Shown: in pieces, positions 16,487 to 25,376 of the stretch
Position numbering within the stretch: position 1 is the first letter of the stretch
How the letters are laid out: the number at the start of each line of letters is the position of its first letter
NCBI RefSeq assembly: GCF_002414005.1
Contig: NZ_DHYG01000053.1
Location: 113,312-177,311, forward strand
Direction: 5' to 3'
DNA length: 64,000 nucleotides
DNA from: Psychrobacter sp. UBA5136
GTDB taxonomy: Bacteria > Pseudomonadota > Gammaproteobacteria > Pseudomonadales > Moraxellaceae
Notes under the pieces: model-generated
What the model was told of the DNA's origin: nothing
Databases searched by the model: none
The model's input: the letters and a program-made list of their open reading frames with translations, nothing else
Position numbers and translations under genes: made by a program

Positions 16487-17908
16487 TTACATACTGTCTG
16501 TAATTCTTTCATCAAGCTCTAAATATTCATCGTCGATCAGATCTTGATCCAACTGCTCATCATCATTAGAAAGCTTAAAGCCTGTTACTGATTCTTGTAG
16601 CGCCGCCGCCATCTCATTGAGCTCACCAATAGAGCGCGCTGTTGCCATCGAGCCTGACGAGGTCTGTGAGGTAATATCTTGAATGATATTCATCGTATGC
16701 GAGATATGACCTGCAGACTCGGCCTGTTGCATCGCCGCGTTAGAGATGTTTTGAATCAGATCCGCCAAGGTATTAGAAACGGTCTGCACCTCTTCTAGCG
16801 CCTCCCCCGCATCCTTTGCCAAGCGAGCACCGCGTACCACCTCAGAAGTCGTTGATTCCATTGACATTACTGCTTCACTGGTATCCGCCTGAATGGTTTT
16901 TACCAGCGTTTCAATCTGTTTGGTTGCATTTGCTGAACGCTCCGCCAGACGCTGAACCTCATCGGCAACCACCGCAAAGCCTCGTCCCGCTTCACCTGCC
17001 ATCGATGCCTGAATCGCGGCGTTCAATGCTAAAACGTTGGTTTGGTCAGCAATATCGTTAATCAAGCCAACGATGTCACCAATCTCTTGTGAAGACTCAC
17101 CCAAGCGTTTGATACGTTTTGAGGTCTCTTGAATCTGATCTCGAATAACGTTCATCCCTTCAATCGAGCGCTGTACCACTTCTGCGCCATTATACGCAAT
17201 GGCAACCGAACGCTGTGCAACCGTCGCTGATTCTGCAGCGTTGTTTGATACTTGGTCAATCGATACCGTCATCTCATTAATAGCCGCCGATACCCCAGCA
17301 ATTTCTTGTGCTTGGTGCTCAGATGCCTCAGCAAGTTCAACCGCATTCATCTGCGTTTGCTGTGATGATTGTGAGACGCGCTCAGCAGTACTATTAATCA
17401 CCAGTACCAACTGACGTAATTGGTCAATCGCAAAGTTAACAGAGTCAGCAATCGCACCAGTAAAATCTTCTGATACGGTCGCATTTACCGTCAAGTCACC
17501 ATCTGCTAAGTCGCCCAACTCATCAAGTAAGCGTAAAATTGCAATCTGGTTACGCTCGTTTTCTTCTTGAATTTGACGCGCACGCTCAGATTCCGCTTCT
17601 GCTTCTTGGCGACGGCGTAATGTTTCTTTTTCAATAAGCAGACGCTCTGTGCCGCCACGTTGTTTGAGTAATTGGTATAAAGCAAATAAGGCACCAATGA
17701 CCGCTATGACAAAGACAATCATCGGCAATACGACTGCCTGATTAAAGTTCGTTAAATGTTGACTGACCGATGATAAGGAGCTGACCAGCCAAAACAGACA
17801 AGCCACGCTCACTAAAACAAAAAGCCCTAAGAACAGCTTCCATTTACTATTAACATCTGTCGTTGTTTTATTCGTACCAGCTACAGGGCTGTTTATAACA
17901 TCACTCAT
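16487..17908 (-). CDS. pilJ: PilJ, methyl-accepting protein of the Pil-Chp system, lacking the periplasmic domain
   Basis: The C-terminal two thirds is a standard receptor signalling module. A HAMP-like region (LLDELGDLADGDLTV, about 130-145) is followed by long coiled coils and the conserved hairpin tip (QTNVLALNAAIQASMAGEAG). The N-terminus has two transmembrane helices (about 24-46 and 62-86) separated by only some 16 residues. P. aeruginosa PilJ has about 680 residues with a large periplasmic PilJ_N region there; this one has 473. The 267 bases between pilI and pilJ do not encode the missing part. ATG 17908 with AAAGGA upstream is preferred over TTG 17926. Confidence 0.9.
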   Translation of the reverse strand: MSDVINSPVAGTNKTTTDVNSKWKLFLGLFVLVSVACLFWLVSSLSSVSQHLTNFNQAVVLPMIVFVIAVIGALFALYQLLKQRGGTERLLIEKETLRRRQEAEAESERARQIQEENERNQIAILRLLDELGDLADGDLTVNATVSEDFTGAIADSVNFAIDQLRQLVLVINSTAERVSQSSQQTQMNAVELAEASEHQAQEIAGVSAAINEMTVSIDQVSNNAAESATVAQRSVAIAYNGAEVVQRSIEGMNVIRDQIQETSKRIKRLGESSQEIGDIVGLINDIADQTNVLALNAAIQASMAGEAGRGFAVVADEVQRLAERSANATKQIETLVKTIQADTSEAVMSMESTTSEVVRGARLAKDAGEALEEVQTVSNTLADLIQNISNAAMQQAESAGHISHTMNIIQDITSQTSSGSMATARSIGELNEMAAALQESVTGFKLSNDDEQLDQDLIDDEYLELDERITDSM

Positions 17909-18175
17909 CGTGCCTATTCCTTTCAAACAATCATCAAAGTCGTGTCGTGACTGACTTTGAAATCATATTGCTATCAAAACAACAGTGATTCACAAAGCCT
18001 GTATGAATGCTGACATCTCATCGAACCATGTCAGCCTTTGTTTTTCTATCGCTTTAACAAAAACTGCGCATTGAAAAGGGTTGTTTGTTAAAGACGGTTA
18101 ATTTACCAACAGCAATTATTTATTAAAGACCCAATTATCAGAGACCACCATTATCAAAGACCACTATGCTTAGGT

Positions 18176-18706
18176 TTATATGGCAGCATCGGTGTACTGC
18201 AAATCCTGTGCCAGTAAGCTTGGCATGAACACATACCAATCTTGCTCATCTTTAAAAAACTTGCCGTGGTTATAAGGCGCAAATGGTGAGCTAGGCTCAA
18301 GCGCTTCTGCACGGTACTGGTCTTGAGTAAATTGTTCAATACCGAGCACCTGATCGACCAGCAGCCCTGAAAACATATTATCATGATCGATAACGATGAC
18401 TTTACGCTGGCTCATTTGCGATAATCGGCTGGGCACTTGTAAAAACCGAGACAAATCGGTTAATGGCAACAAGCGCCCACGAATGTTGGCGATGCCGAGC
18501 ATCCAAGGCTTTACTAAAGGTAAGCTGGTATATTCTGGCATGGAGAGTACTTCTGATACTTGACCCATCGGCGCCACCAAACGCTGACCGCCAATTTCAA
18601 ATACCACCCCTTGCCAGTCGAACTCCTTTCCTCCGCGGCGCTCACTTTTACGCGCGCGGGCTAAGTCTGCTATGCGCAGCAGCTCAATAAATCCTCTGGA
18701 TGCCAC
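18176..18706 (-). CDS. pilI: PilI, CheW-like coupling protein
   Basis: PilI links the PilJ receptor to the ChpA kinase. The 176-residue protein has the CheW fold pattern: VVFEIGGQRLVAPMGQVSEVL, then WMLGIANIRGRLLPLTDL, then VIDHDNMFSGLLVDQVLGI. These are the conserved coupling-protein blocks. Translation begins at GTG 18706, three bases after the pilH stop, so it is likely coupled to pilH. Confidence 0.92.
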   Translation of the reverse strand: MASRGFIELLRIADLARARKSERRGGKEFDWQGVVFEIGGQRLVAPMGQVSEVLSMPEYTSLPLVKPWMLGIANIRGRLLPLTDLSRFLQVPSRLSQMSQRKVIVIDHDNMFSGLLVDQVLGIEQFTQDQYRAEALEPSSPFAPYNHGKFFKDEQDWYVFMPSLLAQDLQYTDAAI

Positions 18707-18709
18707 AAG

Positions 18710-19072
18710 CTACCCCATTACTTTACGAATTATCTGGACCAGACCGCTTTCATCAATTGGCTTAGTAATATACTCTTTAGCGCCCTGACGCTTGCCCCAT
18801 ACCCGATCGGTTTCTTGATTTTTGGTACTAATCATAATGACAGGAATGTGAGACGTCGTTTCACCGCGCGTAATCTTACGGGTTGCTTGAAAACCATTCA
18901 TCTCAGGCATTACTACATCCATCAAAATGACGTCTGGTAGATGATCGGCGGCCATCTGACAGCCTTGCTCTCCATTTGACGCCTCTAATACTTGAAAGTT
19001 ATTTTTAGAGAGCATGTCGCGAAATTTCGCCATCTCAGAGGGCGAGTCGTCAATGACTAAAACAGTAGTCAT
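18710..19072 (-). CDS. pilH: PilH, CheY-like response regulator
   Basis: This 120-residue single-domain receiver has all phosphorylation residues: the DDS acidic pair at about 8-10, the phospho-acceptor in ILMDVVMPEMNG, MISTK with the conserved Ser/Thr, and Lys in ITKPID. In P. aeruginosa PilH acts on pilus retraction and phosphate flow from ChpA. The start has AAAGGAA upstream. It precedes pilI by three bases and follows pilG by 222 non-coding bases. Confidence 0.93.
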   Translation of the reverse strand: MTTVLVIDDSPSEMAKFRDMLSKNNFQVLEASNGEQGCQMAADHLPDVILMDVVMPEMNGFQATRKITRGETTSHIPVIMISTKNQETDRVWGKRQGAKEYITKPIDESGLVQIIRKVMG

Positions 19073-19294
19073 GGGTATTTCCTTTATTTTCGATAATATC
19101 TATTAAGATATAGGGTTAAAATAAACCGATTAAAAATAAGTGGCTTTGATTGCATAAAAGCATTATTTTCATCGTGATTAAAATTAAGTAGTAAACCCTT
19201 ATTATTAACCTGCGTAACCCACCTTATAATGGATTTTTTATAGCGGGTTTTTAAAGCGCTACTATTAATGGTACTGATTAATGAACGATAGAGA

Positions 19295-19672
19295 TTATCG
19301 ATACTGGTTAATCGCCTCAAAAAGCTCATCTTTACTAAATGGCTTGGTCAAGTACTCATCAGAACCAACAATACGGCCACGGGCTTTATCAAACAAACCA
19401 TCTTTAGATGACAACATGATCACAGGCTTGCTGGCGTAATCGGGATTGTTTTTTATCAGCGCGCAGGTCTGATAACCATCCAAACGTGGCATCATAATGT
19501 CCACAAAAATGATATCTGGATTGTGATCAACAATCTTAGCTAAGGCATCAAAACCGTCAATGGCGGTGACGACTTCACAACCTGCTTTTTGCAATAAGGT
19601 TTCTGCGGTACGGCGAATGGTTTTTGAGTCATCGATCACCATAACTTTTAAACCATCAAAACTATTTTCCAT
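19295..19672 (-). CDS. pilG: PilG, CheY-like response regulator
   Basis: This 125-residue receiver opens the Pil-Chp cluster. It has VIDDSKTIRRTAE (acidic pair), IIFVDIMMPRLDGYQTC (phospho-acceptor), VIMLSSKDG and YLTKPFSKDELFEAI. PilG is thought to promote pilus extension and adenylate cyclase signalling in P. aeruginosa. The start is ATG 19672 with AGGACAG upstream. The operon promoter should lie in the long region upstream. Confidence 0.94.
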   Translation of the reverse strand: MENSFDGLKVMVIDDSKTIRRTAETLLQKAGCEVVTAIDGFDALAKIVDHNPDIIFVDIMMPRLDGYQTCALIKNNPDYASKPVIMLSSKDGLFDKARGRIVGSDEYLTKPFSKDELFEAINQYR

Positions 19673-20496
19673 TATCTCTGTCCTATTAACGACTATTTAT
19701 TCGTGGTGCTATCTATAAATACGAACTATCAATCTCATCTCACAATACAAGCTAAGCTATTCATAACATAAATAAGCGCTCAGCTCACTTGAGCAGTTGG
19801 CTTATCTTATATAAAGATGAATAACTATTTTTGTATTGTGGTCTGTCATCACAGCTAAGTTTATACTCTCAATGTCTGCCTATTCACTAAGCATTATAAA
19901 TAGAGCATGACCATTGGTCACTATACGCACTTTAGGGTAAATTATCTTAGCAAATTGCGCGGCATTTTAAGTTTTTTTGGCTATTTATGATAGTTATATC
20001 AATATAGGCAATTGCATCATTCAACCATAGGTTTAAATGCTCACTAACCAAACTGCCATCCTTTCTCTCTTTAATGGCATTAAATAAAGCGTAGAGTTAT
20101 GCAATAGAATATGGTTTGGTAAAAACCGTAAATAGACAGCATAATTTGGAACCGCGATAATTCAGCTATGATATAAAAATGGTCAGCACCTTACCGAATA
20201 ATTTTCTTTTGTCATATAAATGTATCAATATATTTTATTATGTTCGTTTTAGCACAGTTATACCAGCTTTTCCAGTTATTTAATGAATTTATGTTCAAAT
20301 AAATGGCTGTAAATTCATCACTCTAGCAAAATTCCCTTTGTTTACCGCCTCTGTACGTGCTTACCCTCCTTACGCGATATTCATACTCTTAAATGCAAGG
20401 AGCAATTCTAGGTTAGTAAATAAGGGTAATCATTTCACCGCCTTAAAATTCACTATATAATAAAAATTCGTTGACGAGGGTGCGAGGGTGGTTGGT
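19673..20496. other. Long divergent intergenic region upstream of pilG and the adaptor gene
   Basis: About 820 AT-rich bases without a credible gene. A nested inverted repeat (ATAAGC...GCTTAT around GCTCA...TGAGC) sits at 19772-19805, about 100 bases upstream of pilG. No clear sigma-70 promoter could be chosen by eye. The rest shows nothing I can name. Confidence 0.5.
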
Positions 20497-21933
20497 ATGT
20501 CAGATTTTATGGGTTTAAAACGCTTAAGCGCTATCTTTTCAAGTACTGTTTCTTCAAGTACTGTTTCTTCAAGTACTGTTTCTTCAAGTACTGTTTCTTC
20601 AAGTACTGTTTCTTCAAGTACTGGTTCTTCAAGTACTGGTTCTTCAAGTACTGGTTCTTCAAGTACTGGTTCTTTAAGTACTGTATTTTTAGCTTCTAGC
20701 CCGCTAAAAAAGAGCATTTGTCTTTTGAGTGCTGCGTTAATTATCGCCTGTCAACCCTCCTCTCCTACCTCAGATGTGACCGCTGAAAATAGCGAGGCGT
20801 TTGATACCAAGCTTCTTATACGCGCTGATAGCATTACGATGACTCCTGACCATATTCTTAGCATTAAGCCAACCCGTTATCAGCCAAGTCTTGGTTTAGA
20901 AGGTGACATTGAACCTATCAAACAGGTAAACCTAATTGCCGCCCAAGCGCTGACAGTAGAGCAAGTATTGGTGAAAAAGAATCAACGGGTAAAAAAAGGT
21001 GCGCCGTTATTCACAGTGCGCCGTCAAACAGCGCCCATGGAATCAATAGAGTCGTCTGAACAAGACGATAATGAAGCATTAACTCCCTTAGAGGTAGAAG
21101 GCGAAGTAGCAGATAATAAAAGTACGGCGACTGAACCAGAACCGTCTGCCGTTAATACTGCTCAAGCGGCACCAAAAGATTCCACTGCTAAAAATTCAGA
21201 TAATATAAAACCCAATGCAGAAAAAAATGGCGAGGATGATAAAGAAAATTCTGCTAGTGCAAGCAGTAACGACTTAGACAATAACCAGGCTTCTAAGCAT
21301 ACAGAAACGGCAAATAACCTGATAACGGTGCGGGCAAGCTTCGCAGGCCGTATCGAAAAGCTGTATGTTAAAAAAGGCCAAAAAGTAGCGCCGCGCCAGC
21401 CATTGTTAACGCTCAGTGATGGAACCGAACTGCATTTTATCGCAAGCCTTCCTATTGAAGCCAAATCGCAAATCTCTGTCGGGCAAACGGTTAACTTTAC
21501 CGCTGACGGTTTGATAGATAAATTTACTGGACAGGTCAGCAAATTGACCGTCACTGGCCTACCAAAACAGCTACTGGTTTATGTCAATGTGGTTGATAAT
21601 GAAGTCAGCCGTAACCAGATAAAGCCCGGTATGAAGGTGACTGGACGCGTCGACTACGGACAAATAGAAGTTGGCACGATTGTTCCTAAGCGTGCGCTGC
21701 ACAATGTTGACCTAACTGTGCTGCACAAACCGCCTTATAAGCCGCTGCGCCCGTTAAGTGCCAACGTCTGGATTATTAAGCAAAACCAGCGTTTAACCCG
21801 CCAACCTGTCGAAGTCATCGAATATGATCCGCTGACCAAGCAGTACTTAATTGCGGGTATTACCAATGACAGTTTGATATGTTTGGCAAACTTACCTGAC
21901 GAATCAGAAGGTAAAAAGGCAGTGGTTTCATAG
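20497..21933 (+). CDS. Lipoprotein-like HlyD/RND-type periplasmic adaptor with repeat-bearing N-terminus
   Basis: The body resembles membrane-fusion adaptors: a first half-lipoyl motif (VNLIAAQALTVEQVLVKKNQRVKKGAPLFTV), a second (ITVRASFAGRIEKLYVKKGQKVAPRQPLLTL), then beta-barrel and membrane-proximal regions ending in VVPKRAL-type blocks. Between the half motifs, where adaptors carry an alpha-helical hairpin, there are ~100 acidic low-complexity residues. The lipid-type signal segment (SICLLSAALIIACQPSS) starts only near residue 70, after ten copies of a SSTVS/SSTGS repeat. ATG 20497 follows AGGG; GTG 20488 and ATG 20509 are alternatives. No pump or outer-membrane channel gene is adjacent. 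A two-component system follows. Confidence 0.75.
   Translation: MSDFMGLKRLSAIFSSTVSSSTVSSSTVSSSTVSSSTVSSSTGSSSTGSSSTGSSSTGSLSTVFLASSPLKKSICLLSAALIIACQPSSPTSDVTAENSEAFDTKLLIRADSITMTPDHILSIKPTRYQPSLGLEGDIEPIKQVNLIAAQALTVEQVLVKKNQRVKKGAPLFTVRRQTAPMESIESSEQDDNEALTPLEVEGEVADNKSTATEPEPSAVNTAQAAPKDSTAKNSDNIKPNAEKNGEDDKENSASASSNDLDNNQASKHTETANNLITVRASFAGRIEKLYVKKGQKVAPRQPLLTLSDGTELHFIASLPIEAKSQISVGQTVNFTADGLIDKFTGQVSKLTVTGLPKQLLVYVNVVDNEVSRNQIKPGMKVTGRVDYGQIEVGTIVPKRALHNVDLTVLHKPPYKPLRPLSANVWIIKQNQRLTRQPVEVIEYDPLTKQYLIAGITNDSLICLANLPDESEGKKAVVS
20536..20685 (+). repeat. 15-bp tandem repeat, ten copies, in the adaptor gene
   Basis: Ten consecutive 15-base units of TCTTCAAGTACTGTT run from 20536. The first five end in GTT, the next four in GGT, and the last is degenerate. 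Each encodes five residues (SSTVS or SSTGS), so copy changes keep the frame. The near-identity of copies suggests recent slippage or recombination. Confidence 0.95.
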
Positions 21934-22156
21934 CGGTTGAAGCCATTAGTTACATTGTGTAGAAACATTAACAAAGCATGTCTTGTTTAATAACATCCTG
22001 TTTAGGCAATATAGCGTAAAATAGTAGTGGTCAAGCTTGAATTGAAAACTAAGGGCATGCTTATCTATAAAAACAGTCCACAAAGACAGAACTTATAGAG
22101 AAGCAGTTTTGAATAAGCATTTTAAATAAACTATAACAACAACTAGAGGAAAAATT

Positions 22157-22879
22157 ATGAGTAAGCAAATTTTATTAATCGAAGATGATCCAGATTTGGC
22201 CGAGTTAATCAGCGATTATCTGACCATGAATTACTACGATGTGCATCACGCAGGATTGGGTCAAGAAGGTCTGGACTTATTGGACGCCAAAGAGCGCGAC
22301 ATTGATTTGGTTGTATTAGATTTGATGCTGCCTGATATGGATGGCATGCAAGTTTGCCAAAAGATACGCGGCAACAAAAACAACATGACCAATAAAGTAC
22401 CGATTATTATGCTGACGGCAAAAGGCGATACCACAGACCGTGTATTGGGTTTAGAGATGGGCGCCGATGATTACATTGCCAAACCGTTTGAGCCACGCGA
22501 ACTACTCGCGCGTATTCGTGCCGTCATTCGTCGTCATGAGCAGCCAAATCAAGCTGATAGCCAGTCAGACAGCCTGACTTTTGGTCGCTTAAGCGTCTTC
22601 CCTGACAGTCATGAAGTCACTATCGATGATCAGCCTGTACGCTTGACGACGCATCAGTTTCAGCTGCTGCATTACTTTGCTACCCACTCGGGCAAAGTAT
22701 TAAACCGCGAGCAATTATGGCAAGCGATGCCAAACGATGACAGCTCGGATAACATCGATCGCGCCATTGACGTGCATATTTCTCGTCTGCGCGCTTTAAT
22801 CGAAGACAATCCGCGCCAGCCAAAACGTATCATTACCGTACGCGGTGTGGGTTATCAATTTGCAACGGATCAGGTGTAA
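22157..22879 (+). CDS. OmpR/PhoB-family response regulator
   Basis: The 240-residue protein has an N-terminal receiver (LLIEDDPDLAEL; VVLDLMLPDMDGMQV with the phospho-acceptor Asp; IIMLTAKGD; YIAKPFEPRELL) and a C-terminal winged-helix DNA-binding domain (LTTHQFQLLHYFATHSGKVLNREQLW, then DVHISRLRALIEDNPRQPKRIITVRGVGYQF). Its partner kinase begins 111 bases downstream. The target is unknown; the upstream adaptor gene is a natural candidate by proximity only. The start has AGAGGAAA upstream. Confidence 0.94.
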   Translation: MSKQILLIEDDPDLAELISDYLTMNYYDVHHAGLGQEGLDLLDAKERDIDLVVLDLMLPDMDGMQVCQKIRGNKNNMTNKVPIIMLTAKGDTTDRVLGLEMGADDYIAKPFEPRELLARIRAVIRRHEQPNQADSQSDSLTFGRLSVFPDSHEVTIDDQPVRLTTHQFQLLHYFATHSGKVLNREQLWQAMPNDDSSDNIDRAIDVHISRLRALIEDNPRQPKRIITVRGVGYQFATDQV

Positions 22880-22990
22880 ATGGTAAATAAAAGCAAATGG
22901 CATGCAATAAAACGCTACCCTTAGGATAGTTTTAACAACAATAACAGACCAATAAAATGGTTATAAGCGTTTGATAATAGAGATGAATTA

Positions 22991-25183
22991 ATGCAACAAC
23001 TGGGTTTTCGTTCCGTATTTGCTAAGCTATTTGCCAGTGTCATGCTGGCACTTATCTTATTTGCGGTAGCGATGGTGTTATTAACCCAGTTAGTTCATGA
23101 TAAAGATGCCGGCATTCGCTCAGAGATACTAGCCACGCAAATTTTGGGTCAAATAGACCCATTTTTGCATGAGCTAAATATCGCGGTTAGCAAGGACAAC
23201 CGTTTACAGGCGCGCTTTATGCTAGCGGTGGTCAAAAAGAGCTTTGATATTTTTGATGAATCGCTGCAGGCAAAAATGGGGTTATATGACAATGAAGGTC
23301 ACTTGCTTATGCAAAGTGACAACAGCGATTTACCGCTAGAATTGCCTGCGCCGCCCTCGCTATTAGCCCGCGTTTTTCCATCGTTTGCAGAAACCTCCCC
23401 AACCAAGCAAGCCCAAGTTTATAGCAGTACGGGCTATACGCTATTATACGAATCACGCCTACCGCCGAAAAAACCTGTACTCTCCGCGGCATTAAATTTA
23501 TTTACCGGTACTCTATTGCTGCTACTTATTATGGCAGGTGTGCTTTGGTGGATTGCCCGTACCATTACCTGGCGTATCAATCAGATGAGCCAGCAGATGA
23601 CGCAGCTGGGTGATGGCGACTTTACCGTACGGGTCAACGCGCGCGGTAATGACGAGATTGCAACCCTTGCTCGCGGCTTTAACCAGGCGGCACAAAAAAT
23701 CGAACATCTAATCAATGCCAATAATCTGCTATTAGCACACGCCTCGCACGAGCTGCGCACGCCCATTACCCGTATCCGCTTACAAATTGAGATGATGGAC
23801 ATGCTCGCGGGGGCGCTGCCGAGTGATACCAAAGAAAAATTTGATAAGCGCGCGCAGGCCATCAATCGCGACCTGTCGGGGTTAAATGATTTGGTCGAGA
23901 GTATTTTGCTGGTGAGCCGTTTGGACGCGGGTCACGCCTTACAACAAATTGAACATTTAGACTTATATGACTTAGTGAACCAAGAGCGCCAGCATTATCC
24001 TGAAGCAACCTTGATTGGCGAGCACATCGTTATCGATGGTCAATCGTCGATGCTGACCCATTTAATTCGCAATCTATTGACCAATGCTATGCTGCATGGT
24101 AAGCCGCCCGTCACCGTCTTACTGTATGGCGTCCAATCGTTAGATGAAGCCAGCGATATTCCTGACTATCTTTTGCAAACCATACTTTGCAGTAGTTTTG
24201 TCGACTATAACAGCTCAGATTTTGATTCTTATGATGAAGACGTCTCTCATAGCGAGCATCTGCTTGAGACCGGCCAAAATGAGCCCCAGCAGGATGATCC
24301 TGTTACCGCTAGCGATAACAGAGCCATATTAACCTCGCCGGAGGCAGCTTCGACAGTCGCAGCACTACCTGCGCCCGCTATTTATAAAAATGGTGAAAAT
24401 GTCACACCGCCTACAGATGTGGCTGAGATTGATAGCGTTACTGATATTAATGTTGATGTTGATACCAAGAAAAATATAGAAACGGCTAACGACGGCAGCG
24501 GTATAACTATTACAGAGGCCCAACCATCCGATATTGTTGACGTTAACAGTGATGGTAATGATAGGAACGGTAATAACAGTGATAGTAATAACAGCGCCGA
24601 AGCATCTGAACCCTTAACCCAGCCTTCGCTGATATTTAATTATCAGCGCTTTACGACTGATTTGACAGACAAAATTAAAAAAGTGGTTTGGCGCGTCGTT
24701 CCTGAAAAGCAAGAAACAACTGCCCTCGATAGTAACAACGGTGCTATAAAGGACAATGTAGACAATGCAGATAAAAACGTCAGTGCTGAAAAAGATGGCT
24801 CTAAAATCACTAGTAAAGATAGTACGAAAGAAAGTGCCAAAGACAACGGCGACAGTTCAAATGCTACCCGTAAAGAAGGCTTGTTTAGCAAGCATCTAAA
24901 AAAACCCAAAACCGAGCCGGCACGCCCCTTACCAAAGTATGCGGTGATGGCCGTCATCGATGAAGGCGAAGGTATCCCTGAGAATAAACGCGAAGAAGTC
25001 TTTAGCCCATTCGTGCGCTTACAGCAAAAAAATAAAGGCTCGGGGCTTGGGTTGTCGCTGGTTGCCCAGATTGTCACCGCTCACCAAGGACGCATTACCA
25101 CAGACACCATCAATGGCCATACGCGATTTTTAGTCGTGTTGCCCGTTAAGCACGACCCGCATTACCACGACGGCCGTCACTAA
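22991..25183 (+). CDS. Membrane sensor histidine kinase with a large insert in the ATPase domain
   Basis: Two transmembrane helices (about 12-35 and 172-193) bound a ~135-residue periplasmic domain. A HAMP segment (GDGDFTVRV) is followed by the H box HASHELRTPITRIR, with the phospho-accepting His near residue 252. The N box LIRNLLTNAMLHG is near 357. The G1 box VIDEGEGIP is near 655 and the G2 region GSGLGLSLV near 680. N and G1 boxes are normally ~30 residues apart; here ~270 residues rich in Asp, Asn, Ser and Lys intervene (about 376-645). All catalytic boxes are otherwise intact. It pairs with the regulator upstream. Confidence 0.9.
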   Translation: MQQLGFRSVFAKLFASVMLALILFAVAMVLLTQLVHDKDAGIRSEILATQILGQIDPFLHELNIAVSKDNRLQARFMLAVVKKSFDIFDESLQAKMGLYDNEGHLLMQSDNSDLPLELPAPPSLLARVFPSFAETSPTKQAQVYSSTGYTLLYESRLPPKKPVLSAALNLFTGTLLLLLIMAGVLWWIARTITWRINQMSQQMTQLGDGDFTVRVNARGNDEIATLARGFNQAAQKIEHLINANNLLLAHASHELRTPITRIRLQIEMMDMLAGALPSDTKEKFDKRAQAINRDLSGLNDLVESILLVSRLDAGHALQQIEHLDLYDLVNQERQHYPEATLIGEHIVIDGQSSMLTHLIRNLLTNAMLHGKPPVTVLLYGVQSLDEASDIPDYLLQTILCSSFVDYNSSDFDSYDEDVSHSEHLLETGQNEPQQDDPVTASDNRAILTSPEAASTVAALPAPAIYKNGENVTPPTDVAEIDSVTDINVDVDTKKNIETANDGSGITITEAQPSDIVDVNSDGNDRNGNNSDSNNSAEASEPLTQPSLIFNYQRFTTDLTDKIKKVVWRVVPEKQETTALDSNNGAIKDNVDNADKNVSAEKDGSKITSKDSTKESAKDNGDSSNATRKEGLFSKHLKKPKTEPARPLPKYAVMAVIDEGEGIPENKREEVFSPFVRLQQKNKGSGLGLSLVAQIVTAHQGRITTDTINGHTRFLVVLPVKHDPHYHDGRH

Positions 25184-25376
25184 CTTTCAGTTAACGCTAC
25201 AGTCGCGATTATCCTTTAGTCATGGATGTCCATATCCAAAACCCTGCATAATATGCTATATTAGCGCCCCTTATTATGGGGTTATTGAAAGCTGGTTTTA
25301 ATTTGCGCGCAAATACGCAAGTATTCTGACAACCGCTTTATGACTATTAAAATATTTATTGAATTTTGGGCCCTCC

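Noticed and set aside
17909..18175. Search for the missing PilJ sensor domain in the pilI-pilJ gap
   Set aside because: The gap is only 267 bases and has no suitable coding frame.
19084..19329. 81-codon minus-strand frame between pilH and pilG
   Set aside because: It overlaps the 3' end of pilG in another frame, lacks a start with a ribosome site and is AT-driven.
20430..20717. Minus-strand open frame with VLEEP/VLEET repeats
   Set aside because: It is the antisense of the 15-bp repeat in the adaptor gene; the repeat keeps both frames open. No ribosome site or family support.
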